Positions 1-8,396 of a DNA stretch of 43,633 nucleotides are shown in pieces; the stretch's first letter is position 1, and each line of letters opens with the position of its first letter. Source of the stretch: an uncultured Candidatus Poseidoniales archaeon (GTDB lineage Archaea; Thermoplasmatota; Poseidoniia; Poseidoniales; Poseidoniaceae); the NCBI GenBank assembly GCA_905181785.1, contig CAJIZC010000013.1, forward strand, positions 1-43,633, given 5' to 3'. Made by a program: the position numbers and the translations under genes. The notes under the pieces were generated by a model that saw nothing but the letters and a program-made list of their open reading frames with translations, had not been told where the DNA came from and searched no databases.

Positions 1-1726
1 ACAAGTAAGCATTGAGAACAGGTTTCTCATCCAAATGGAAGAAAGAGTATGCAGCCCACCAAGTGATAATGTCAAGGCTGTCTACAAGGTTGGAAACCCC
101 CGAATGCTCTTCACCGTAGTCTTTGCCAGTGGTGTCCATCCATTGTTCCATCTCATCGAGTGTGTCGCATGTTTGGTGATAGCACCAGTACCCATCGACA
201 AGACCACCAAACCCAATGGTTACAGTACCGAGGTTATCTTGGAAACTCGCGTGGTCTGAGCGAGCGGTCACGTCTTCGTAAACAATAATTTCCGGTTTAC
301 CCTTGTCCAACCAATCGTCAACCTTCCACGTGTCATCAGCAAATCCTTCACCGATCAACACGCTTTGTTGCTGCTCGACACCAATTGCATCAGCGCCGAT
401 CCAGAGCGTCAACCCAACCATCTCTGGTTGGTTAATGACATCGTGATCAAGCGACGGACCGAGGTAAACCCGCATTGGCCAGACCTCCTCATCCTTCGGA
501 TACCCATCTGGATCAACCGTTGTTGCTGGGTCGCCATGGGGCGCTCCTCCGCCACCCGGCCAGTTCACACCAGCCATGTCGAGGTTGATGTAATTGGTAA
601 CAGAGACATCTGGATTGTCTTCTTTGACGTAATAATCGGTCCAGTAATCGCTGCCTCGCTTTCCGCCTTCTTCTCCAGACCAGAAGCAGAATACCATTGT
701 TCGGCGCGTCTCGAATGAGGACATGGCTTCAGCGACGGTCAGCACCATGCTTGTACCAGCGGAGTTATCGTAGGCTCCAACCCCAGTCCCATAGGTTCGA
801 GTGCCCGTGATGTGAGGGTCAAGAAGTAAGGCGTTTGCTGGGGGTGCGACGTCGAAGTGTGCTCCAAACACCATCCATTCATCAGGAACTTCATTGCCGT
901 ATCTGAACCCACAGATGTTGTATGATTCTGGATTTTGGTTGCCAAACACATCAGTGAATTCATAGCGCTGAGTGACGACTTCCAACCCAAACGCTTCCAA
1001 TTCGTTGATCAAGTAAACAGCAGCGTCCTCATAGGCAGCATTTGCTTGACCAGCCCATCGGTTCAGATAACCAACGGCACCGTCTGCCAAATCCAGAGGA
1101 TCTGGGCTTTCATCGGTGATGTGGTGGAGGTAATTGTAGGTCGAACGACCGGCGACAAGACCGGTTGAATGGCGCCCCCCTTCATCAGAGGAATATGCGG
1201 GGGCGACGGGTCTAACGAATGTTAACGGGTAGGCGACAGCAGGCCCACCGGTGTCTTCGCTTGAGTTCAGTGTAATGTTCTCTTGGCCCAATCGAACAAG
1301 AGCTCCACCGTCAGCGGATTTGTGACCGCCTTCAGAATACCACGTTGCCCATGATTCGTTTGCATCCCGAATCGGCCAGTTCTCTCGACCATAGTCCCCT
1401 AAAAGAATCAAGCCCATATCGGCTCGTGGTGGGGCGAGCATTGACAGTTGCACTTGCTCACCAGCGCGCAAGTCGACAACGGTTGAGTTGACAACATAAT
1501 TTGTCTCCTCATCGATTATAAGGTAGGGGATGAAGGCAGAGAGGTCTTGCTCAGCAACGATTGTAACGCCTTGAAAAACCCCTGCAGTCATCACCTGAGG
1601 GGTCACCATTGCATCGTCCACAGTCACCATTCCCCCGTCCCCGTTTTCACCGAAACAACCTGCAAGTGGAGCCATGAACATGATCAACACCAACGTGAGT
1701 GCATGAAGCCCGCGAGTGCCCGCCAT
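1..1726 (-). CDS. M28 family zinc peptidase lipoprotein, 3' end off the window
   Basis: The minus-strand reading frame stays open from ATG at 1726 to the left edge, so the C-terminus is missing. The N-terminus is an archaeal lipoprotein signal peptide ending in lipobox PLAGC (Cys about residue 24), so the enzyme should sit outside the membrane on a lipid anchor. The M28 aminopeptidase/carboxypeptidase metal site is readable in order: GAHFD, AYDNSAG, an EEGG pair, NLDMAG, and a late CYHQTCD carrying the last His. By family knowledge this is a two-zinc exopeptidase domain releasing amino acids from peptides; substrate cannot be told. It is a clear paralog of the peptidase at 5362-6960, sharing the order of motifs, the lipobox and a similar pre-domain. 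A GAGG ribosome-binding sequence lies 6-9 bases before the ATG, supporting this start. Confidence 0.9.
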   Translation of the reverse strand, partial: MAGTRGLHALTLVLIMFMAPLAGCFGENGDGGMVTVDDAMVTPQVMTAGVFQGVTIVAEQDLSAFIPYLIIDEETNYVVNSTVVDLRAGEQVQLSMLAPPRADMGLILLGDYGRENWPIRDANESWATWYSEGGHKSADGGALVRLGQENITLNSSEDTGGPAVAYPLTFVRPVAPAYSSDEGGRHSTGLVAGRSTYNYLHHITDESPDPLDLADGAVGYLNRWAGQANAAYEDAAVYLINELEAFGLEVVTQRYEFTDVFGNQNPESYNICGFRYGNEVPDEWMVFGAHFDVAPPANALLLDPHITGTRTYGTGVGAYDNSAGTSMVLTVAEAMSSFETRRTMVFCFWSGEEGGKRGSDYWTDYYVKEDNPDVSVTNYINLDMAGVNWPGGGGAPHGDPATTVDPDGYPKDEEVWPMRVYLGPSLDHDVINQPEMVGLTLWIGADAIGVEQQQSVLIGEGFADDTWKVDDWLDKGKPEIIVYEDVTARSDHASFQDNLGTVTIGFGGLVDGYWCYHQTCDTLDEMEQWMDTTGKDYGEEHSGVSNLVDSLDIITWWAAYSFFHLDEKPVLNAYL

Positions 1727-2076
1727 GTTGCCGCCTCACGCCCGTACTTTCTCAAATCTGCGGCTCGTTGATGGAAATAAATCAAAAGAGGGGCTGCGTT
1801 TTTTCGGCTGGAAAAGAAAAAAACCGTCTTCTAAATTACATATTTACGTTTATAATTACAGTAAAGCGGAAGAGAGTGCTAAAAAACCATCAATTATGGC
1901 CCATGGTTTGATTAAGGTTCATGTTGAACGCTGATGTGATACAATGGGACGCAAACCGAACACAATCCACGTGCTCTTGACCGTAAAACGAAAACCGAAA
2001 CGAACCCGTTACCTCTGGGCCAATGCGATTATCATCGACGATCAAGATTCTCGCTGCCCTCTCATCGAAGGTTGAA
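1727..2076. other. 350-base intergenic region without a supported gene
   Basis: This is the only gap of more than 300 bases. It lies upstream of the left M28 peptidase and downstream of the exported protein at 2077-2751, both leftward. It contains an AT-rich tract at 1815-1866 and a run of T at 1799-1804. Short open frames cross it on both strands, but none has a recognisable domain or a convincing start. It probably holds the promoter of the peptidase and the transcript end of the exported protein. Confidence 0.5.
1774..1786 (-). promoter_or_regulatory. Possible TATA element for the left M28 peptidase gene
   Basis: On the minus strand an AT-rich TTTGATTTATTT stretch lies about 54 bases upstream of the ATG at 1726. 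Initiation about 26 bases downstream would leave a leader of some 27 bases, the same geometry as the paralog at 5362-6960. A second AT-rich candidate with TTATAAA lies at 1848-1856. Neither is proven. Confidence 0.35.
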
Positions 2077-2751
2077 TCACTCTTCCTCGAGGACAAGAGC
2101 CTTGGAAACCAAACGCTCCGGGTCCCTCGAGATGCTGAACGCGAGTCCGAGCGCCCCAATCGCAGCAACCACCATGACGCCCACCAAAACCTCTTGTTGT
2201 GTGACACTTTCACTGGCGGGCTCTACAGTTTGTTGTTCACAACCAATACCAAAACAATCACCAGTGCTCGGCACACCGGCTTCTTCGTGGACGTCCTTCC
2301 ACAACGTCATCGTATGGTTTTGAGTCGAAACAACGCTGCCGTTGATGGCCCGTTCGAACATGTAATCATAGTTCCCCGGTGTAGCGTTCAAATCGAAAGC
2401 ATAGGTGTGTGAAACGGCGCATGACTGATCAGCAAGCGTTCCATTTTCAGTGAGTTCACATGACTCAACAAGCCAAACAGAGATGTTGTCAGTTGCGTTG
2501 TCATAGACCCCATCGCCGTTGAGGTCGATGCTGATTCGAATTGAAGCGTTTTCAGATGTGTCTTTCATTCGAAACACCACGGCGTTTCCCTGAACAAAAT
2601 CACTGTCGGTGATGTTGGCAGGCATCGGCCCGTCAGCGACCACGATGACGTTGTAAGTTTCTTGTTCGTGGGCCGCTGTTTGGCCCATGCAAGCAAGTCC
2701 AACAACCATCACCATTGCGAAGACGGCACCCCTGTGGTTCCAACCGGACAT
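2077..2751 (-). CDS. Exported membrane-anchored protein of unknown function
   Basis: The product has 224 residues. An N-terminal signal peptide (hydrophobic residues about 9-22, ending near TAAHEQ) is followed by an extracellular domain with several N-glycosylation-type sequons. A DLNGDGVYD segment at about 76-84 looks like a calcium-binding loop. A single C-terminal transmembrane helix spans about 187-207, with a short basic cytosolic tail. Two cysteine pairs in the ectodomain could form disulfides. The frame continues upstream to 2838, but that would overlap the divergent gene starting at 2810, and the ATG at 2751 begins a textbook signal peptide, so I use it. I do not recognise the family. 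The ectodomain resembles surface beta-sandwich modules in length and composition only. It is transcribed away from the LVIVD/SCO1 pair across a 58-base gap. Confidence 0.75.
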   Translation of the reverse strand: MSGWNHRGAVFAMVMVVGLACMGQTAAHEQETYNVIVVADGPMPANITDSDFVQGNAVVFRMKDTSENASIRISIDLNGDGVYDNATDNISVWLVESCELTENGTLADQSCAVSHTYAFDLNATPGNYDYMFERAINGSVVSTQNHTMTLWKDVHEEAGVPSTGDCFGIGCEQQTVEPASESVTQQEVLVGVMVVAAIGALGLAFSISRDPERLVSKALVLEEE

Positions 2752-2809
2752 GTTTTGCCCTTCACAGCATAACATAAAGACAAAACGGAAGAGCGGGCCC
2801 GCATGACTC

Positions 2810-4600
2810 ATGGGCGCTAAGGAAACAGGCCTCGGCATTTTTATTGTCGTGTTGCTTTCATGTGCGACGCTGATCGTAAAAGGCCCTGCAGCGCCCGACG
2901 AGCCTGCAGAAACAAGTGGGTTTGATGTTTCAGATCCCTTGTATCAATACGAGGGCCACGATCACTCGAACGCTTCTCAGCACGTCGCCGGTACCGACAA
3001 CATGGCGCTGGTTAATTTCAACCCCCTTACGACACCCGGGAACGCAGAAGTTCAGGTGGCGACAACCCCGGATGGCGAGAGCACGTACGCTTATCTCGCA
3101 GGGTGGAATGACATGCACATCGTTGATGTCACCGATCCAGACAACACCACTGTCGTTGGTGTCTACAATGACCCAAACACTCAGGTTTTAGATGTAAAGT
3201 ACCTCGAGTATAACGGAAGAGAATACATCCTTCAGCAGAACCAACTCGTTGATCCCGGTAATTCAGACCCAAACATTGGCGAATGGGGCGACCCGATTCA
3301 GGTGAGCGTTACCCTCATCGATGTCACTACAAAATCAAACCCCGTTTTTGTCGACAATTGGTATGATGTCGACCACCCAACAGGCCCCCACAACCTCTAC
3401 ACCCACATGATTGATGGAGAATGGTACCTCTTTGTCGCCAACCCCGAATATGAACAATGCAACGATGCCATTGGCGAGGCGTGCGGCGGCGTCACGATTG
3501 CGCACCTCAACCTTGATGGTTCAGCCTCACGAAACCTGCAAGGGGTACCCGCCTCAGGCCTCGGCCACACCATCATCAAGGTTGGAGAATACGAAGTCGC
3601 CTGGGAAACAACCCGTGGCGGCTGGATCTACATTCACGACATGACCGTGCAGCTGTGGCCCGGGGAAGATCCAAACGACCCTCGATACGGTCACACCTTC
3701 ATCTACGGCAGTTATTGGGAAGCAGGTTTGAGGATTGGCGACGTCACGGACGTCCCCCACCCAGTGAATTCACCCGAGGAGTATGTGCTTCATGCGACCT
3801 TGTGTAAAACAGGCCAAGGCAACCCCTTGCAATGCCGATGGCGAGCAGAAGAAGTCGGGCTTTGGATGGACTTCCTCGATATGGATGAGGACGGCCAACC
3901 CGACAGTGGAACAACAGGGAATGAAAACGGTGGCCGAGTGTCTTACATTCACTATGCAGAACCTTTCCCAACCATGGTTGACCTTTCCCACGTTGGTTAC
4001 TCTGACGAGCCAGTGCATATGGTCACGGCCGCAGTCGAAGTGCTCTCAACAAACGTCGGTACAGGCATCATCTACCTCCTCGATACCACTGACTACACCA
4101 TGGAAGACGGACAGTTCAAATTCAAACCAAAATTAATTCGAGATTGGGAAATCCCATACGGTGAAGACCATTGCTACGGCGAAGATTGCGAAGCGTTCCC
4201 CGACAGCGAAGAATGGTTGTTGTTTTCACCCCACAACCTTGACAGTGCCTACTTCGAAACCGATGAAACAACCGATCAGAGTCACGGCGGCGGATGGGAT
4301 GGCCGATTGTACATCTCTCATTACCACGCAGGATTGTGGGTGATCGATGTTGAAACACTCGTCGCACCAACCAACCCAGACGATCGTCGAGCCACGAATT
4401 TTGAAGCGACTGTAGGTTGGTACCTTCCCCACGGCGAAGATGGTACTGAACTCCAATCGAGCTTCTATGACTTCGGTTGGGTTCCGTTCCTCTGGGCGGT
4501 TGAACACCATAACGGCCTGACCTATGCCTCTTGTATTTCCACAGGTTTGTATATCGTGCAACTCGAGGCCGACCTACCCTACCTAGGTACATCGGTGTGA
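2810..4600 (+). CDS. Secreted LVIVD-repeat beta-propeller protein
   Basis: The product has 596 residues with an N-terminal hydrophobic export or anchor segment (about 8-24) and no lipobox cysteine. The body shows repeated blades of the LVIVD type, in which a beta strand runs into a hydrophobic-I-V-D core: MHIVDVTDPDN near residue 102, GLWVIDVETLV near 500, and a last blade ending GLYIVQL. Such repeats build extracellular propellers with unknown ligands. His/Asp-rich stretches (GHDHSN near the N-terminus, GEDHCYGEDC late) could bind metal, which is inference. The next gene begins nine bases after the stop and encodes a SCO1-like protein, so the two are probably cotranscribed and may act together in extracytoplasmic metal or redox handling. 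Confidence 0.85.
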   Translation: MGAKETGLGIFIVVLLSCATLIVKGPAAPDEPAETSGFDVSDPLYQYEGHDHSNASQHVAGTDNMALVNFNPLTTPGNAEVQVATTPDGESTYAYLAGWNDMHIVDVTDPDNTTVVGVYNDPNTQVLDVKYLEYNGREYILQQNQLVDPGNSDPNIGEWGDPIQVSVTLIDVTTKSNPVFVDNWYDVDHPTGPHNLYTHMIDGEWYLFVANPEYEQCNDAIGEACGGVTIAHLNLDGSASRNLQGVPASGLGHTIIKVGEYEVAWETTRGGWIYIHDMTVQLWPGEDPNDPRYGHTFIYGSYWEAGLRIGDVTDVPHPVNSPEEYVLHATLCKTGQGNPLQCRWRAEEVGLWMDFLDMDEDGQPDSGTTGNENGGRVSYIHYAEPFPTMVDLSHVGYSDEPVHMVTAAVEVLSTNVGTGIIYLLDTTDYTMEDGQFKFKPKLIRDWEIPYGEDHCYGEDCEAFPDSEEWLLFSPHNLDSAYFETDETTDQSHGGGWDGRLYISHYHAGLWVIDVETLVAPTNPDDRRATNFEATVGWYLPHGEDGTELQSSFYDFGWVPFLWAVEHHNGLTYASCISTGLYIVQLEADLPYLGTSV

Positions 4601-4609
4601 GGCATCACC

Positions 4610-5356
4610 ATGCGAACCATCACTACAACCCTCCTTCTTACGGCTTCACTCCTCGTTTCCGGATGCTTTGCCCCAGAGTCCTTTGTCGAAGAATCCCCCT
4701 ACCACGGCGAAGCCATTGATCCAGTTGTGGCGGTCGACGATTTCACCCTCAACAACGCTACGGGCGATGTATGGAATTTTGCAGAACAAACAGAAGGCAA
4801 GGTCGTCGTCATCGCTTTCCTGTTCACAAACTGCATCGATATTTGCCCCATCGTGACTGAAAACCTCCGCTGGATGTCAAGCCAATTATCAGAAGAAGAA
4901 CACAACGCGACCGAATTCATCACCGTCACCGTCGATCCGTGGCGTGACGATCCTGCAACAATGCTCGACTGGAAGGAAGGCAGGGGTACAAATTGGAGCC
5001 ACCTCTCCATCAACGATGTCGATAATGAATCTCAAATGAAAGCCATTACAGATTTATGGGTGAACTTTGGAGTCGGACTTTGGATTGAAGAAGTGCCTTC
5101 TGACCTCGCCGAAGAAGAATCTGAAAACGAATCCAGCAACGGCTCTGAAGGCAACTCAAGCGAAGGTACGAGCGAACAATCAGACACGACAACAAGCGCT
5201 CGACACCACCCGGACGCATACAGCGTTAACCACAGCACCGGAACAGTTCTCGTCGACCACCGAGGGCTTCAACAAGTATGGTGGGGCGATAACGATTGGT
5301 TCCCTGATCTTGTGCTCGAAGACGTCCAAGCTCTAATCAACGCTAGAAACGAATGA
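4610..5356 (+). CDS. SCO1/SenC-family thioredoxin-like lipoprotein
   Basis: The product has 248 residues. The signal peptide ends in lipobox LVSGC (Cys19), so it is lipid-anchored outside the membrane. The SCO thioredoxin fold is shown by the copper-binding CxxxC at Cys75-Cys79 (within TNCIDICP), a TVDPWRDDP segment at about 107-115, and the distal histidine at His208 in VNHSTGTVLVD. These three ligands define SCO proteins, which load copper into or reduce the CuA site of cytochrome c oxidase. Between the core strands and the His there is a Glu/Ser/Asn-rich insertion (about 161-200) that SCO1 proteins usually lack. It follows the LVIVD protein by nine bases. No oxidase subunit genes are in the window, so the target is inferred only. 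Confidence 0.88.
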   Translation: MRTITTTLLLTASLLVSGCFAPESFVEESPYHGEAIDPVVAVDDFTLNNATGDVWNFAEQTEGKVVVIAFLFTNCIDICPIVTENLRWMSSQLSEEEHNATEFITVTVDPWRDDPATMLDWKEGRGTNWSHLSINDVDNESQMKAITDLWVNFGVGLWIEEVPSDLAEEESENESSNGSEGNSSEGTSEQSDTTTSARHHPDAYSVNHSTGTVLVDHRGLQQVWWGDNDWFPDLVLEDVQALINARNE

Positions 5357-5361
5357 TTCGT

Positions 5362-6960
5362 TCACAGTTCGTTAGGTACAGGGGCTTGGTCCATGTGCAA
5401 GAACGCATAGACGGCCCACCATGTCACAATGTCCCAAGAGTGGACTAGGTTTGCTTCACCGGTTGCATTATCGGTCGCCATGTATTCCTCCATTGTGGGC
5501 AACTTGTCGCACGTTTTGTGGTAACAAGGATACCCATCGACCACACCGTTCCAACCGAGGGTTGCCACCCCAATCTGTTGGAAGGAATCGTGATCGCTTC
5601 GAGCGGTAGGGCTCTCATAGATGGCAACCATGTCTTGGTAGTTATTTTCCCACAATGGACTTTCGCCACCGGCAGCCCATTCCGCACGGCCGCGCTCAAT
5701 TTGGTATGACAGATCAAACGCATCAGCGCCAATCCATTCCGCCAAATGGTACATTCCTGTTTGGTCAATGACGTCCCCTGTGCCGTCAGGGCCAAGGTAA
5801 ACTGAGAGGGCAAAATCACCAGGATAGTTGATGCCCGCCATGTCGAGGTTGAGGTAATTGCTTACCGTAACGCCGTCGGGAAGATCTCCCGCAAAGGCGC
5901 TGGAGCCCCACAGGCCTTCTTCTTCGGATGACCACAAGCAGAACACCATGGTTCTTCGAGCATCGAATTCAGCTAAGACGCTCGCAGTGGTCAGCACCAT
6001 CGATGTGCCAGCAGCGTTGTCGTAGGCGCCGGTTCGGGTACCATACCCTTGTTGTTCGGTGCCGGGAATGATTGCGGTCGGTGGCGTTGCATAGGGGGCG
6101 ATGTCGAAATGAGCCCCAAAGACCAGCCATTCATCAGGATAAACGGTTCCTGTTTTGTAGCCGCAAATGTTGACCGCCCACAAGGTGCCTGACTGGAATC
6201 GATGAACTTGCACATCAAGCCCATAGCCAACCATGACCCCTTCGAAGTAAGTGATCGCATCTTCATAGGCTGGGTTTCCATTGCCAATCCAACGGTCGAG
6301 GTAGCCAACAGCTCCATCGTAAGGATCGGTTGGGTCAGGTGTTTCATCGGTGATGAAATCCACCCATTCATACACGTCTCGACCGTTGAGCCAACCTCCG
6401 CTTGCGTTGACGCCGTTTTCCTCAGTTAGGTCAGATCGCTGTTCGCGCTCTGTGGTCATTTGCTTGACCACAACATCGCCACCAGTCGAATTTGCTGGGA
6501 TCATCCACGGCCACTCGCCGCCTTCGTCTTCATTTGGCGTCACCATCACCGCAGACCCGCTTGAGCGGTCCATTGTCCAATCCATCCACGACTCATCGGC
6601 TGCCCGAATCGGCCAATTGGTTCGTCCGTAGTCGCCAAGAAGCAGCACAACATCGCTGTTGCGGGGTGGGAATAAGACATTGACACTCACGGTTTCGCCT
6701 TCCATTAAGTCGAACACAGTGCTGTTCTGGGCTCGCAGGGAGCCTGGGTCTTGGACGAAGTAAGGAAGGAAGACGCTCATATCTCGCGCTGCTTTGACGT
6801 CAATTGTCGTCCATTCTCCACCCGGGACCAAATCCGGTTGCACGACGAGGTCTTCAGCATCGGGCAAACCGGCCGCTCCGTTTTCACCAAAGCACCCCGC
6901 AAACGGGGCCGAGAACATCAGTAAAACGAGCAAACCAGCACGTGCATGTTGGGAGCGCAT
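5362..6960 (-). CDS. M28 family zinc peptidase lipoprotein
   Basis: The product has 532 residues from the ATG at 6960. The signal peptide ends in lipobox PFAGC (Cys23). The M28 metal-site motifs appear in order: GAHFD, AYDNAAGTS, SSEEEG, NLDMAGI and the late CYHKTCD. A pre-peptidase region of about 190 residues precedes the catalytic domain. The frame extends upstream to 7020, but a TATA element at 7008-7017 would fall inside that extension, and the shorter start gives a signal peptide aligned with the paralog at 1-1726. Together the two genes bracket the LVIVD and SCO1 genes. The predicted role is lipid-anchored extracellular peptide degradation; specificity is unknown. Its stop lies five bases from the SCO gene's stop (convergent). 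Confidence 0.92.
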   Translation of the reverse strand: MRSQHARAGLLVLLMFSAPFAGCFGENGAAGLPDAEDLVVQPDLVPGGEWTTIDVKAARDMSVFLPYFVQDPGSLRAQNSTVFDLMEGETVSVNVLFPPRNSDVVLLLGDYGRTNWPIRAADESWMDWTMDRSSGSAVMVTPNEDEGGEWPWMIPANSTGGDVVVKQMTTEREQRSDLTEENGVNASGGWLNGRDVYEWVDFITDETPDPTDPYDGAVGYLDRWIGNGNPAYEDAITYFEGVMVGYGLDVQVHRFQSGTLWAVNICGYKTGTVYPDEWLVFGAHFDIAPYATPPTAIIPGTEQQGYGTRTGAYDNAAGTSMVLTTASVLAEFDARRTMVFCLWSSEEEGLWGSSAFAGDLPDGVTVSNYLNLDMAGINYPGDFALSVYLGPDGTGDVIDQTGMYHLAEWIGADAFDLSYQIERGRAEWAAGGESPLWENNYQDMVAIYESPTARSDHDSFQQIGVATLGWNGVVDGYPCYHKTCDKLPTMEEYMATDNATGEANLVHSWDIVTWWAVYAFLHMDQAPVPNEL

Positions 6961-7007
6961 GGCAAACCGTGACCGCTTTCGTTGTTGAACCCAACGGCGT
7001 CTCACAT

Positions 7008-7017
7008 CAATATATTT
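7008..7017 (-). promoter_or_regulatory. TATA box of the M28 peptidase gene
   Basis: On the minus strand the sequence AAATATATTG is centred about 53 bases before the ATG at 6960. Archaeal initiation about 26 bases downstream gives a leader of about 26 bases. It sits within what would otherwise be an N-terminal extension of the gene, which is why the shorter start was chosen. Confidence 0.55.
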
Positions 7018-7109
7018 CATAATTAAAATAGAATCGGAGTTCCGTTCACCGGAAATAGAATTCCAAGAAAAGGCGAACGGTTAAGGGGGGGCAGTTGTCC
7101 GGTTTGAAC

Positions 7110-7919
7110 ATGGCAACGGTTCGTGTGGACCAAAAAGGCCGGGCACTGACCCGAGCGATTCCTGCCTCATTTGACCAAGCAATAGCCAAATTCTTCGGCT
7201 CTGGTCCGACCGATATCGAACTCGCAAAGACCCAGCATTTGGCCTATCGTGAAGCGTTGCTAGCAGCAGGTGTCGAGGTCACAGTCTTGCCTTCTGATGA
7301 CGATTTGCCCGATTCAATTTTTGTTGAAGACCAAGCCGTCGTGATCGATGGGCATGTTCTGCTCCCGGTTCCAGGCCACCCCGCACGTGTTGCTGAGCAA
7401 CCACCAATTGCAGAGTTCGTAACCCGCCAACTTTCAGGCACGCAAGTCTGTCGAATGCACGGTGAAGCTCGCATGGATGGAGGCGACATTATTCGCTTGG
7501 GTGATTTGTTCTTTGTTGGCCGATCTTCAAGGACCAATGATGCAGGCATCGCCGAGCTGCGAGACCTTCTCGCACACCTTGGCCACGAACTTCGCACCGT
7601 CGAAATCCCAGGCCATGCATTGCACCTCACAAGCATCACATCCACTCCAACGGATTCGGTCCTCTTGGTTCCAGAAGGTTACCTTCCAGCCAACGCATTT
7701 GGGGCCCTTCCAGACGGGTGTGAAATCAAGTGGATGCCAAAAGAAGAAGCGTATGGTTGCAACACCATCGGCTTAGCCAACGGCCAAGTTTTGGTGGCCG
7801 AGGGTTACCCAACCGTTCTCACTACAATCAAATCAATGGGGCTTGAACCCGTCGTGCTTGACATGAGCCAAATCCGTGCCGCGGACGGCTCACTCACCTG
7901 CTGCTCGCTGTTCTATTGA
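7110..7919 (+). CDS. Dimethylarginine dimethylaminohydrolase (DDAH)-like amidinohydrolase
   Basis: The product has 269 residues, the length of single-domain DDAH proteins of the guanidino-modifying superfamily. Visible signatures are FVEDQAVV (about 71-78), RMDGGDI (about 121-127), the catalytic His in HALHLTS (His172) and the C-terminal nucleophile motif LTCCS (Cys264/Cys265), which matches DDAH rather than the longer arginine deiminases. The family reaction is hydrolysis of methylated arginine to citrulline plus methylamine or dimethylamine, by way of a thiouronium intermediate on Cys. Substrate choice (methylarginine, arginine or another guanidine) cannot be fixed from sequence. A TTG fifteen bases upstream could also start translation; I prefer the ATG. 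No arginine deiminase-pathway partners (ornithine carbamoyltransferase, carbamate kinase) are adjacent. Confidence 0.88.
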   Translation: MATVRVDQKGRALTRAIPASFDQAIAKFFGSGPTDIELAKTQHLAYREALLAAGVEVTVLPSDDDLPDSIFVEDQAVVIDGHVLLPVPGHPARVAEQPPIAEFVTRQLSGTQVCRMHGEARMDGGDIIRLGDLFFVGRSSRTNDAGIAELRDLLAHLGHELRTVEIPGHALHLTSITSTPTDSVLLVPEGYLPANAFGALPDGCEIKWMPKEEAYGCNTIGLANGQVLVAEGYPTVLTTIKSMGLEPVVLDMSQIRAADGSLTCCSLFY

Positions 7920-7922
7920 GCA

Positions 7923-8396
7923 TCAAACAAAGCGTTGCTTTTCATCATAGACCGTAGCGTGCCAATGCATCAACTGGGCGTTTGCATCCACTTCATCTTC
8001 AACGCTATGTATGTTATTTTCAAACGCCCCAGAGGCGTGAACATCGGCGAAGATTACCCCTTGCTCAGAGGCGATTAATTCCAACGTCTTAGTGTGATCG
8101 AGGTAAACACCGATTTCAAAAACGACAAACGGTGGCCGGTTGGAAGTGAGGTGCTGAAACATAGGTGAGAAGAGAAAACTCGCTAAATCCTCGGTTGTTT
8201 GAAAAGAACACAACATCGACAAGGTTTGCAACAACCCTTCATCTTGGGGCATTAGGGGAGGTTTAGGCTCGTCGATGATGCGAGATTTAACCACCGTTAA
8301 CAGAGGCTTACCTTCGTGCATGGTATGGCGTAGATGGGCCCTCGCATAATGGTACTTCACAAAAAATTCACGGTCACCAAGGCAAATCCACGCCAT
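7923..8396 (-). CDS. Protein of unknown function, overlapping the SDR gene
   Basis: The product has 157 residues, with no signal peptide or membrane helix. Its start lies 23 bases inside the 3' end of the SDR gene on the same strand, so the two are probably translationally coupled. A GTG at 8360 is an alternative start that would remove most of the overlap. Composition is ordinary (mixed alpha/beta, several His), with a hydrophobic strand PFVVFEIGVYLD in the middle. I recognise no family. The stop is three bases from the convergent DDAH-like gene's stop. Confidence 0.65.
   Translation of the reverse strand: MAWICLGDREFFVKYHYARAHLRHTMHEGKPLLTVVKSRIIDEPKPPLMPQDEGLLQTLSMLCSFQTTEDLASFLFSPMFQHLTSNRPPFVVFEIGVYLDHTKTLELIASEQGVIFADVHASGAFENNIHSVEDEVDANAQLMHWHATVYDEKQRFV

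Noticed and set aside
1890-2213. A 107-codon minus-strand frame across the 1727-2076 gap
   Set aside because: It starts inside the exported protein gene in another frame, and the part within the gap has no recognisable domain or ribosome-binding site.
4122-4592. A 156-codon minus-strand frame inside the LVIVD gene
   Set aside because: An Arg-rich product typical of the antisense of a biased coding region, with no start signal; the plus-strand propeller is clear.
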